Positions 1-5,955 of a stretch of 34,237 nt of DNA are shown in pieces. Positions within the stretch are counted from its first letter, which is position 1. Every line of letters begins with the position of its first letter. The DNA lies in assembly GCF_000261685.1 (NCBI RefSeq), contig NZ_AJQE01000027.1, positions 1 through 34,237 of the forward strand. Direction: 5' to 3'. Source of the DNA: Bradyrhizobium genomosp. I (2014) (GTDB taxonomy: Bacteria; Pseudomonadota; Alphaproteobacteria; Rhizobiales; Xanthobacteraceae). Position numbers and translations under genes: made by a program. The notes under the pieces were generated by a model. The model searched no databases and was not told the origin of the DNA. It saw only the letters and a program-made list of their open reading frames with translations.

Positions 1-344
1 TCCGCCACGCGCGCCTCGATCTCATCGCGCGGCTTGCCCTGCACACGCAGGGGTGAAGCGATGTTCTCATAGACCGTGAGCGAGGGGTAATTGATGAACT
101 GCTGATAGACCATTGCGACCGAGCGCTGGCGCACGTCGGCGCCGGTGACGTCCTTGCCGTTGACCAGCACCCTGCCCGTGGTCGGCTTGTCGAGACCGGC
201 GAGCAACCGCATGATCGAGGTCTTGCCCGACAGCGTCGGCCCGAGCAGGACATTGAGCGTGCCGCTCTCGAGAGTCAGGGAGACATCGCGGATGTGCGCG
301 ACGCCGTCGACGGTCCGGGTCACGTGATCGAGTGTCACGGTCAT
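1..344 (-). CDS. glpS: ABC transporter ATP-binding protein, glycerol-3-phosphate type (partial, C-terminus off window)
   Basis: The first 114 residues of an ABC ATPase are visible; the gene runs off the left edge. It should energise import of glycerol-3-phosphate or a related polyol phosphate. The Walker A loop is at residues 35-42, GPTLSGKT, which fits G-x4-G-K-T but lacks the usual S-G-C-G-K core. The Q-loop (MVYQQF) lies near residue 80. The ATG overlaps the glpD stop codon in an ATGA junction (341-344), so the two are translationally coupled. In Rhizobium leguminosarum the order glpR-glpD-glpS-glpT-glpP-glpQ is known, and the position directly after glpD is why I name it glpS. The substrate is inferred from context only. 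Confidence 0.8.
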   Translation of the reverse strand, partial: MTVTLDHVTRTVDGVAHIRDVSLTLESGTLNVLLGPTLSGKTSIMRLLAGLDKPTTGRVLVNGKDVTGADVRQRSVAMVYQQFINYPSLTVYENIASPLRVQGKPRDEIEARVA

Positions 345-1891
345 GAGCGTCCTCCCGCTTCCAGGAGGGGACTTTGCGGCACGGCATGGGTCCTGATCCA
401 GTCGTCGAGCGCCGCAATCTCGTCGGCAGATAGTCGCAGGCCGAGCTTGGAACGGCGCCAGACCACGTCCTCCGCGGTGACGGCCCACTCATTGGCCATG
501 AGATAGCGGACCTCGCGCTCGGTCAGGGTCGCACCGAAGGCCTGGCCGAGATCGGCCAATGATTTCGCCTCGCCGAGCAGCTTGATGGCCCTTGTGCCAT
601 AGGCGCGCGCGAGCCGCCGCGCATGCTCATGGCCGAGGAAGGGATAGCCGCGCTGGAGCTCGGCGATCAGGCCGTCGATGTCGGACCCATTCATGTCGCC
701 GCCCGGCAGCGGCCATTTGCCGGTCCAGCCCTCGCGCGCCTTCGCGCTGCGCAGATAGGGCGCAAGGCGTTCCAGCGCCTCTTCGGCGAGGCGGCGGTAG
801 GTCGTGATCTTGCCGCCATAGATCGACAGCAGCGGCAGGCCACCGGGCGTGTCGAGCTCGAACACGTAGTCGCGCGTTGCGGCCTTGGCCTCGCTGGCGC
901 CATCATCATACAGAGGCCGCACCCCGGAATAGGTCCAGACCACGTCCTCCGGCATCACGGGCTTGGCCAGATATTCGCTCGCCGCCTTGCAGAGATATTC
1001 GATCTCCTCAGCCGTCGCCTTCACTTTGGCGGGATCGCCGTCATAGTCGCGGTCGGTGGTGCCGATCAGCGTGAAATCGTCCTGGTACGGGATGACGAAG
1101 ATGATGCGGCCATCGGCATTCTGGAACATGTAGGCGCGATCGTGGTCATAGAGCTTCCTGACCACGATGTGTGAGCCCTGCACCAGGCGGACTTTTGCCT
1201 TCGCATTGACGCCGGCGCTGCGACCGAGCACGTCCTCGACCCAGGGACCGCCGGCATTGATCAGCGCGCGCGCCTGAACCTGCGAGCGCGCGCCGGTGAG
1301 CGTGTCGACCATGCCGACGGTCCAGAGGCCCTCGGACTGGCGAATCTCGGTGGCGCGGGTGCGGGTGCGGATCTCGGCGCCCTTGTCGGCGGCATCGCGC
1401 GCGTTGAGCACGACGAGACGAGCGTCGTCGACGAAGCAGTCGGAATACTCAAACGCGTGGGCATAGCGATTCGGGATCAGCGGCTTGCCGACCTCGTCGC
1501 GCCTGAGGTCGACCGAGCGGGTCGCCGGCAACAGGTGGCGGCCGCCGATGTGGTCATAGAGGAAGAGGCCCAGGCGCAGCAGCCAGGCAGGACGCAGGCC
1601 GGCATGGTGCGGCAGGACGAAACGCAGGGGACGGATGATGTGGGGCGCGATGCCCCAGAGAATCTCGCGCTCGATCAGCGCCTCGCGAACCAGGCGAAAC
1701 TCATAATATTCGAGATAGCGCAGGCCGCCATGCACCAGCTTGGTCGACCAGGACGACGTCCCGCTCGCCAGATCGTTCATTTCGCACAGGAAAACCGTGT
1801 TGCCGCGGCCCACCGCGTCACGCGCGATGCCGCAGCCGTTAACACCGCCTCCGATGATGGCGAGGTCGAAAATACGCTCCAACAGACGCAT
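341..1891 (-). CDS. glpD: Aerobic glycerol-3-phosphate dehydrogenase
   Basis: FAD-dependent membrane-associated enzyme oxidising sn-glycerol-3-phosphate to dihydroxyacetone phosphate and passing electrons to quinone. The 516-aa length matches the family. The N-terminal dinucleotide-binding motif GGGVNGCGIARD lies at about residues 14-25, followed by GTSSWSTKLVHGG and GLRYLEYYEF, all typical of GlpD. The C-terminal third matches the GlpD C-terminal cap domain. The ATG at 1891 is kept because the Rossmann strand begins only about 10 residues later. The gene overlaps the downstream ABC ATPase by 4 bp. Its upstream region contains direct and inverted TTTCG/GAAAG elements that may be GlpR operators. 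Normally glpR would be next door; here a toxin-antitoxin pair separates them. Confidence 0.96.
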   Translation of the reverse strand: MRLLERIFDLAIIGGGVNGCGIARDAVGRGNTVFLCEMNDLASGTSSWSTKLVHGGLRYLEYYEFRLVREALIEREILWGIAPHIIRPLRFVLPHHAGLRPAWLLRLGLFLYDHIGGRHLLPATRSVDLRRDEVGKPLIPNRYAHAFEYSDCFVDDARLVVLNARDAADKGAEIRTRTRATEIRQSEGLWTVGMVDTLTGARSQVQARALINAGGPWVEDVLGRSAGVNAKAKVRLVQGSHIVVRKLYDHDRAYMFQNADGRIIFVIPYQDDFTLIGTTDRDYDGDPAKVKATAEEIEYLCKAASEYLAKPVMPEDVVWTYSGVRPLYDDGASEAKAATRDYVFELDTPGGLPLLSIYGGKITTYRRLAEEALERLAPYLRSAKAREGWTGKWPLPGGDMNGSDIDGLIAELQRGYPFLGHEHARRLARAYGTRAIKLLGEAKSLADLGQAFGATLTEREVRYLMANEWAVTAEDVVWRRSKLGLRLSADEIAALDDWIRTHAVPQSPLLEAGGRS

Positions 1892-1923
1892 CCCCCGACG
1901 GCCGCCCGTTCGTCGAGCGGCTA

Positions 1924-1960
1924 CTTTCGTTTTTGATTAGATCACACCAGAAAGCGAAAG
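1924..1960. promoter_or_regulatory. Possible GlpR operator upstream of glpD
   Basis: CTTTCG at 1924-1929 is mirrored by CGAAAG at 1955-1960, and further GAAAG or GAAAT steps recur up to about 2000. Several DeoR-family repressors bind TTTCG/GAAA-rich repeats. The assignment to GlpR is inferred from position in the glpD leader; no binding data are available. Confidence 0.35.
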
Positions 1961-2065
1961 CAAGATGAAAGAGAGGCCAAAGGAAATGAAAGAGGAACTT
2001 TTTCGTGGGCAAAATAGCCGCGGAAATGGGCAGCTTGGACAGCAATTCGAGAAGCAGCCACGCCC

Positions 2066-2100
2066 TTGAACAGTCAACTAGGCAGAATTATAGTTATAAT
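2066..2100 (+). promoter_or_regulatory. Promoter and operator of the toxin-antitoxin pair
   Basis: A housekeeping-type promoter is visible: TTGAAC at 2066-2071, a 17-nt spacer, then TATAGT at 2089-2094. The -10 is embedded in a perfect AT-rich palindrome, ATTATA-GT-TATAAT (2087-2100), about 20 nt before the antitoxin ATG. A palindrome over the -10 is the expected place for autorepression by a Phd/YefM antitoxin. The promoter call is direct pattern reading; the operator role is inference. Confidence 0.55.
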
Positions 2101-2120
2101 AGTCATATTGGTTGTACTTC

Positions 2121-2402
2121 ATGGTCAATCGCAGCACTGCACCCGACTCGCTTCCGACTGACACCTGGACGCTCGCCAACGCCAAGGCACGGCTGTCCGA
2201 GGTGATCGACCGCGCCCAAACCGGCCCGCAGGTCATTACCCGCCACGGCAAGCCCAATGCGGTGGTCGTTTCCGCCGAGGAATGGGCGCGCAAGGTCGCA
2301 CGCATAGGCACGCTCGCCGAATTCCTGCTGGCCTCGCCGCTGCGCGGCGCCGACCTCGAGCTTGAACGCGTACACGACGCGCCGCGCGACGAAATGCCGT
2401 GA
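2121..2402 (+). CDS. Type II antitoxin, Phd/YefM family
   Basis: A 93-aa protein with the Phd/YefM core: a TLANAKARLSEVIDRA helix-rich start (about residues 14-30), then QVITRHGKPNAVVVSAEEW, a strand-turn-helix signature of the fold. The family binds its own promoter through the N-terminal domain and neutralises the partner toxin through its C-terminal tail. The start is placed at ATG 2121 rather than the in-frame TTG at 2112, because ATG is favoured and no homologous residues precede it. Its TGA overlaps the GTG start of the toxin (2399-2402), the usual translational coupling in these modules. Antitoxin role is well supported by the pair. Confidence 0.9.
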   Translation: MVNRSTAPDSLPTDTWTLANAKARLSEVIDRAQTGPQVITRHGKPNAVVVSAEEWARKVARIGTLAEFLLASPLRGADLELERVHDAPRDEMP

Positions 2403-2824
2403 ACCTGCTGCTCGATACCAATGTGCTGTCGGAGGTTCAGCGGCCGGCGCCTTCGCCGAAAGTTCTGGCTTGGCTTGATACGATCGACGAGGACCGCGCG
2501 TTCATCAGTGTTGCCTCGATCGCCGAGCTTCGCCGCGGCATCGCATTGCTGGAGGACGGCCGCCGGCGCACGGCGCTGGCAGCTTGGCTTGCCCACGATC
2601 TGCCGGCGCGGTTTGCTGAACGCGTCCTGCCGATCGACCAGCCGGTGGCCGAGCGCTGGGGCGATCTGATCGCTCAGAGCCGCAGGAGCGGCGTTGCGTT
2701 GTCCGTGATGGACGGCTTCTTTGCAGCAACCGCACTCGCGCACGGCCTCACGCTCGTCACGCGGAACGTGAAGGACTTTGCTGCATTTGGCGTCCCGCTG
2801 CTCAATCCGTGGGACGACGCATAA
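2399..2824 (+). CDS. vapC: PIN-domain toxin, VapC family ribonuclease
   Basis: A 141-aa PIN-domain protein. Candidate metal-binding acidic residues of the active site are at D6 (LLLDTN), E43 (IAELRRG), D105 (SVMDGF) and D126 (NVKDF), spaced as in VapC enzymes, which cleave tRNA or rRNA when free of antitoxin. Translation starts at a GTG overlapping the antitoxin stop by 4 bp. The stop (2822-2824) lies only 3 bp from the stop of glpR, which is transcribed towards it, so read-through in either direction would give antisense RNA. The pairing of a PIN toxin with a Phd/YefM-type rather than AbrB- or RHH-type antitoxin is common in rhizobia. RNA target unknown. Confidence 0.92.
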   Translation: MNLLLDTNVLSEVQRPAPSPKVLAWLDTIDEDRAFISVASIAELRRGIALLEDGRRRTALAAWLAHDLPARFAERVLPIDQPVAERWGDLIAQSRRSGVALSVMDGFFAATALAHGLTLVTRNVKDFAAFGVPLLNPWDDA

Positions 2825-2827
2825 GCC

Positions 2828-3673
2828 CTATCGCAACCGCACCACCGGCGCGGCTTCCGGTGCCGCATCCTGGGCATCGGCCGGCGCATCGTCGATGTCC
2901 GCGCCCTTGGGAAGCGCCTCCACCACCTCGATGCCCTTGCTGTGGCAGATGGTGGCGAGGCGCTCGGGCAGTTCCTGGTCGGTGACGAAGGTCTGGATCT
3001 GGGTGATGTGGGCAATGCGGACCGGCGCGCTGCGGCGGAGCTTGGTGGAGTCCGCAACCAGCATGACGCTGCGGGCATTGGCGATGATGGCCTGCGCCAC
3101 CTGCACCTCGCGATAGTCGAAGTCGAGCAGCGCGCCTTCCTCATCGATCGCGGACGCCCCGATGATGGCATAGTCGACCTTGAACTGGCCGATCAGCTGC
3201 GTCGCGGTCGAGCCGACCACCGCGCCATCGGCACGCCGCACCGTGCCGCCGGCGACCACCACCTCGATACGGGGATGGCGGTAGAGCAGCATGGCAACGT
3301 TGAGATTGTTGGTGATGACGAGCAGATCCTCGTGCGAGGTCAGCGCGCTCGCGACCTCTTCCGTCGTGGTTCCGATGTTGATGAAGAGCGAGCAGCCGTT
3401 CGGGATCAGCGAGGCGGCGGCGGCACCAATGGCCTTTTTCTCGTCGGCGGCGACGAAGCGGCGCGCCTCATAGGCGAGGTTTTCGACACCGGAAGCGATG
3501 ATGGCGCCGCCATGGATGCGGGTCAGCGATCTCCGCTCGCAGAGATCGTTGAGGTCCTTGCGGATGGTCTGCGCCGAGACCTCGAACCGGCGCGCGAGCT
3601 CCTCGACCATGACGCGGCCGGAAGCGCGCGCGATGTTGAGGATTTCGGCCTGGCGATGGGTCAATCCGGTCAC
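2828..3673 (-). CDS. glpR: DeoR-family transcriptional regulator, probable glycerol-3-phosphate repressor
   Basis: A 281-aa DeoR-family protein. The N-terminal helix-turn-helix spans roughly residues 5-55 (RQAEILNIARASGRVMVEELARRFEVSAQ...), with the family hallmark IRKDLNDLCER and RIHGGA. The rest is the sugar-phosphate sensor domain (NIGTTTEEVA, ITNNLNVA, GGTVRR, GASAID). In this family a phosphorylated metabolite releases the DNA. The C-terminal tail after about residue 255 is Ala/Asp-rich and longer than in E. coli GlpR. Start is a GTG at 3673 with GAGG about 10 nt upstream. The link to glp is by nearness to glpD, with the toxin-antitoxin pair in between. It probably represses glpD-glpS and possibly itself. 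Confidence 0.88.
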   Translation of the reverse strand: MTGLTHRQAEILNIARASGRVMVEELARRFEVSAQTIRKDLNDLCERRSLTRIHGGAIIASGVENLAYEARRFVAADEKKAIGAAAASLIPNGCSLFINIGTTTEEVASALTSHEDLLVITNNLNVAMLLYRHPRIEVVVAGGTVRRADGAVVGSTATQLIGQFKVDYAIIGASAIDEEGALLDFDYREVQVAQAIIANARSVMLVADSTKLRRSAPVRIAHITQIQTFVTDQELPERLATICHSKGIEVVEALPKGADIDDAPADAQDAAPEAAPVVRLR

Positions 3674-3779
3674 GGCAACGGCCTCAAATCAGGATGATGC
3701 ATGGTGCGGCGGTTCGCGCCTTCGGTCAATGCGCGCGCCGATCACGGTTAACGGATGAAGGGGCTCACCACGCCGTTTC

Positions 3780-4466
3780 TTACCAAGTCATGGCGCTCGC
3801 GAGATGCCTGAGCAGCGCCGGATCGTCGAAGGCGCTGGCGGAGGCGATCGCGCCGGCTGCAACCAGGTCGTCATGGCTGAGGCTGGTTCGGACACCGATG
3901 GTCGAAATACCGGCCGCTGTGGCCGATTGCACGCCGGTGCGGGAATCCTCGAATGCGATCGAGGCCTTTGCGCTGGCGCCGACGAAACGCAGCCCCTCCT
4001 GATAGGGCAGCGGATGCGGCTTGCCGTGCGGCAGCTCGGCTCCGATCACGAGCGCCTTGAAGCGATGCGTGATGCCGAGACCGGACAGCAGCAGCTCGGC
4101 GTTGAGACGTGGAGCATTGGTCACCGCGACCATGGGAATGCCGGCGCTATCGGCCCGGTCGAGCAGCGCCATCAGCCCCGGAAGCGGCCGGATCTGCCCG
4201 GCCACCAACGTGCGGAAGACCTCCTCCTTCTCGTCGAGGATCAGGGCGCGTCGCTCCGGCGCCTCGTTCGGCAGAAAGCGCTCACCGATAGCCACATTGG
4301 CGAAACCTTGCAGTTCCCTGGAGAAGCGCGCGTGATCGAAGACATGGCCGTGCGGACCCAGCACCTGGTTGAACGCCTTCAAGTGCAACGGATCGGTGTC
4401 GGCGAGCGTGCCGTCGATGTCGAACAACAACGCCCTGCCCATCGCATCGTAGCTGGCCTCGATCAT
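3780..4466 (-). CDS. HAD-superfamily hydrolase, phosphoglycolate/sugar phosphatase-like
   Basis: A 228-aa HAD subfamily IA phosphatase. Motif I is DIDGT with nucleophile D16 and acid/base D18, motif II is VTNA, motif III the Lys in GKPHPLPY, and motif IV is EDSRTG. The cap domain lies between motif I and II. Motif III has Leu where most relatives carry Asp (KPxPD), not itself catalytic. Such enzymes dephosphorylate phosphoglycolate, sugar phosphates or glycerol-3-phosphate. Lying upstream of glpR in the same direction (106 bp gap), a role in glycerol-phosphate metabolism is possible but unproven. ATG 4466 is used; an internal ATG at 4442 is an alternative and neither has a strong ribosome binding site. 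Confidence 0.88.
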   Translation of the reverse strand: MIEASYDAMGRALLFDIDGTLADTDPLHLKAFNQVLGPHGHVFDHARFSRELQGFANVAIGERFLPNEAPERRALILDEKEEVFRTLVAGQIRPLPGLMALLDRADSAGIPMVAVTNAPRLNAELLLSGLGITHRFKALVIGAELPHGKPHPLPYQEGLRFVGASAKASIAFEDSRTGVQSATAAGISTIGVRTSLSHDDLVAAGAIASASAFDDPALLRHLASAMTW

Positions 4467-4609
4467 GTCCGTACTTTCCCAAATGCGCGACGCATCGATG
4501 CGGGAGACGTATCAATACGGCCTCGATCGCGCAATGACGCATCCACATGTCGACAATGCGACACTCGACAAGGTCGCGCGCGGCTGCAACACTCGCCGCA
4601 AGATCAAAA

Positions 4610-4615
4610 AGGAGG
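4610..4615 (+). promoter_or_regulatory. Consensus ribosome binding site AGGAGG
   Basis: AGGAGG lies 5 nt before the ATG at 4621. It fixes the start of the secreted NTF2-like protein although the reading frame is open much further upstream. Confidence 0.85.
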
Positions 4616-4620
4616 AAACG

Positions 4621-5073
4621 ATGACGATCAACCGACGCGATCTGGCTCTCTCGACGCTGGCCGTCTCTGCGCTCGCATTCACGACACCCGCGCTGGCGGC
4701 CTCAGCAGACGAGGAAGCCGTGGCGAAGAAGGTCGAGGCCTTCCGCCAAGCCCAGATCGCGGCCGATCCGAAAGTGCTCGGCGCGCTATGCTGGGACGAT
4801 CTCAGCTACAGCCATTCCAGCGGCAAGGTCGAGGACAAGGCGACGTTCATCGCCAACGCCACCAACGGCAAATCGAAATTCCTGTCGATCGAATACAAGG
4901 ACCCCACCATCAAGGTCGTCGGCCCCGCAGCGATCGTGCGTTTCCACTGGGTCGCGGAACAGGAGATGGCGGCTGATGGGAAAAAAGTGCCGACCAACCT
5001 TCACATCCTGATGAACTGGCAGAAGCAGGGCGACGAGTGGAAGCTGCTGTCGCGGGCCGCGACGAAGCTGTGA
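4621..5073 (+). CDS. Secreted NTF2-like (DUF4440-type) protein
   Basis: A 150-aa protein with an N-terminal export signal: MTINRRDLALS followed by a hydrophobic stretch and an ALA-A cleavage site at about residues 27-28. The paired arginines before a short polar-hydrophobic turn resemble a Tat signal, but Sec export is also possible. The mature part has the cone-fold layout of NTF2/SnoaL-like proteins, with AVAKKVEAFRQAQIAAD at the start and LHILMNWQKQGDEWKLLSRA at the end, as in DUF4440 proteins. Members range from steroid isomerase-like enzymes to ligand-binding proteins, so the function is open. It diverges from the HAD gene and is followed by a repeat hairpin. Confidence 0.85.
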   Translation: MTINRRDLALSTLAVSALAFTTPALAASADEEAVAKKVEAFRQAQIAADPKVLGALCWDDLSYSHSSGKVEDKATFIANATNGKSKFLSIEYKDPTIKVVGPAAIVRFHWVAEQEMAADGKKVPTNLHILMNWQKQGDEWKLLSRAATKL

Positions 5074-5081
5074 TCAACAGT

Positions 5082-5123
5082 GTCATTCCGGGACGCGCCG
5101 AAAGGCGCGGGCCCCGGAATGAC
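5082..5123. repeat. Intergenic palindromic repeat, GTCATTCCGGG family (copy 1)
   Basis: GTCATTCCGGG (5082-5092) pairs with CCCGGAATGAC (5113-5123). The middle forms an extra hairpin, CGCGCC-GAAA-GGCGCG. It lies between two convergent genes and could stop transcription from both sides, although no U-tract follows. Three more copies of the same end sequence occur in this window. Confidence 0.85.
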
Positions 5124-5128
5124 AAGGC

Positions 5129-5320
5129 TCACGCCGCCTCCTTCACATCGCCGTTAACCAGCTTGCGCGCGGCGCGCTCGGCTTCGCGGGCGTTGCGGAA
5201 GAGCTGGCCTTCGAGACGGTTGAACCGGTGAGACGAGGCGAAGAAGCAGTAGCCCCCTTGAGAGCGAACGACGATACCTGCGGTCTGCGAATTGACTTCG
5301 ATGATGTAGCTGTCCGGCAT
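5129..5320 (-). CDS. Small conserved-looking protein of unknown function (63 aa)
   Basis: A 63-aa protein starting MPDSYIIEVNSQTAGI and containing GGYCFFAS and a basic-acidic C-terminal helix (REAERAARKLVN). No catalytic motif, signal or membrane segment is visible. The layout, a short beta-rich start then an amphipathic helix, suggests a small folded cytoplasmic protein. I do not recognise the family. The frame is open further upstream to an ATG at 5410, but an EcfG-type promoter at 5350-5374 lies inside that extension, so ATG 5320 is the real start. Expression is therefore predicted to rise in stationary phase and general stress. Confidence 0.75.
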   Translation of the reverse strand: MPDSYIIEVNSQTAGIVVRSQGGYCFFASSHRFNRLEGQLFRNAREAERAARKLVNGDVKEAA

Positions 5321-5349
5321 GGTCCGTGGATTCCTCAGTGCGGGCAAAT

Positions 5350-5374
5350 AACGGTGCTCCTGCCCAAAGGTTCC
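5350..5374 (-). promoter_or_regulatory. EcfG-type general stress promoter
   Basis: On the minus strand this reads GGAAC-N16-CGTT (GGAAC from 5374 to 5370, CGTT from 5353 to 5350), matching the known sigma-EcfG consensus of alphaproteobacteria. It ends 29 nt before the ATG of the 63-aa gene. Confidence 0.75.
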
Positions 5375-5537
5375 CAGGCATTTGAGGCCGTTTCCACCCC
5401 GAATCGACACGCAATTGAGTACGCCGGGACCTCATCCGTTTTATGACTGGTTCTTGGCGATGCCGCGACGACGATGACTCACTCGCGCCGCGTTTTGCTG
5501 CGCTGCAAGTCTTCGTGAGGCAGAGCGTCGCGCGCGA

Positions 5538-5948
5538 TTACGTCGCGATCGGCGGATCGTTTCGTTGGATCGCCTGCGGACGGCCGTGGTCGTCGATCGA
5601 GACGTAGGTGAAATTGCCGTCGGTGACGAGGAAGGGATGAAGCTCCTTGCGCCGCAATGCCCAGGCCTCGAGATGCACGGTCAGCGAGGTGCGCCCCACG
5701 CGCACGAGATTGGCGTAGACCGAGACAAGATCGCCGACATAGACTGCCTTGCGAAAATTCATCGCCTCGATCGCGACTGTCACGGTGCGCGACCTCGCGG
5801 CCTTCGAGGCGAACACACCGCCGCCGACGTCCATCTGGCTCAGCAGCCAGCCCCCGAAAATGTCGCCGTTGGCGTTGGTGTCGGCCGGCATCGCCAGCGT
5901 GCGGATGCAGAGATCCCCGCTCGGTCCGGTGTTGGCTTGCTCGTTCAT
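5538..5948 (-). CDS. Acyl-CoA thioesterase, hotdog fold (YciA-like)
   Basis: A 136-aa single-hotdog thioesterase. The signature region is MPADTNANGDIFGGWLLSQMD (residues 20-40), with the conserved N-G-D-I-F-G-G and the following helix typical of YciA/BACH acyl-CoA hydrolases. It should cleave acyl-CoA to free acid and CoA in the cytoplasm, probably as a multimer. It is last in the fad operon, 7 bp after the stop of the hydratase/dehydrogenase gene, which points to clearing CoA esters that stall beta-oxidation. Start ATG 5948 is chosen because homology begins about 10 residues later; upstream in-frame codons lie inside the preceding gene. Confidence 0.9.
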   Translation of the reverse strand: MNEQANTGPSGDLCIRTLAMPADTNANGDIFGGWLLSQMDVGGGVFASKAARSRTVTVAIEAMNFRKAVYVGDLVSVYANLVRVGRTSLTVHLEAWALRRKELHPFLVTDGNFTYVSIDDHGRPQAIQRNDPPIAT

Positions 5949-5955
5949 GCCTGTC

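Noticed and set aside
4465..4620. Longer form of the NTF2-like protein starting at 4465
   Set aside because: ATG 4621 has a consensus AGGAGG and starts a proper signal peptide; the extension would bury that signal.
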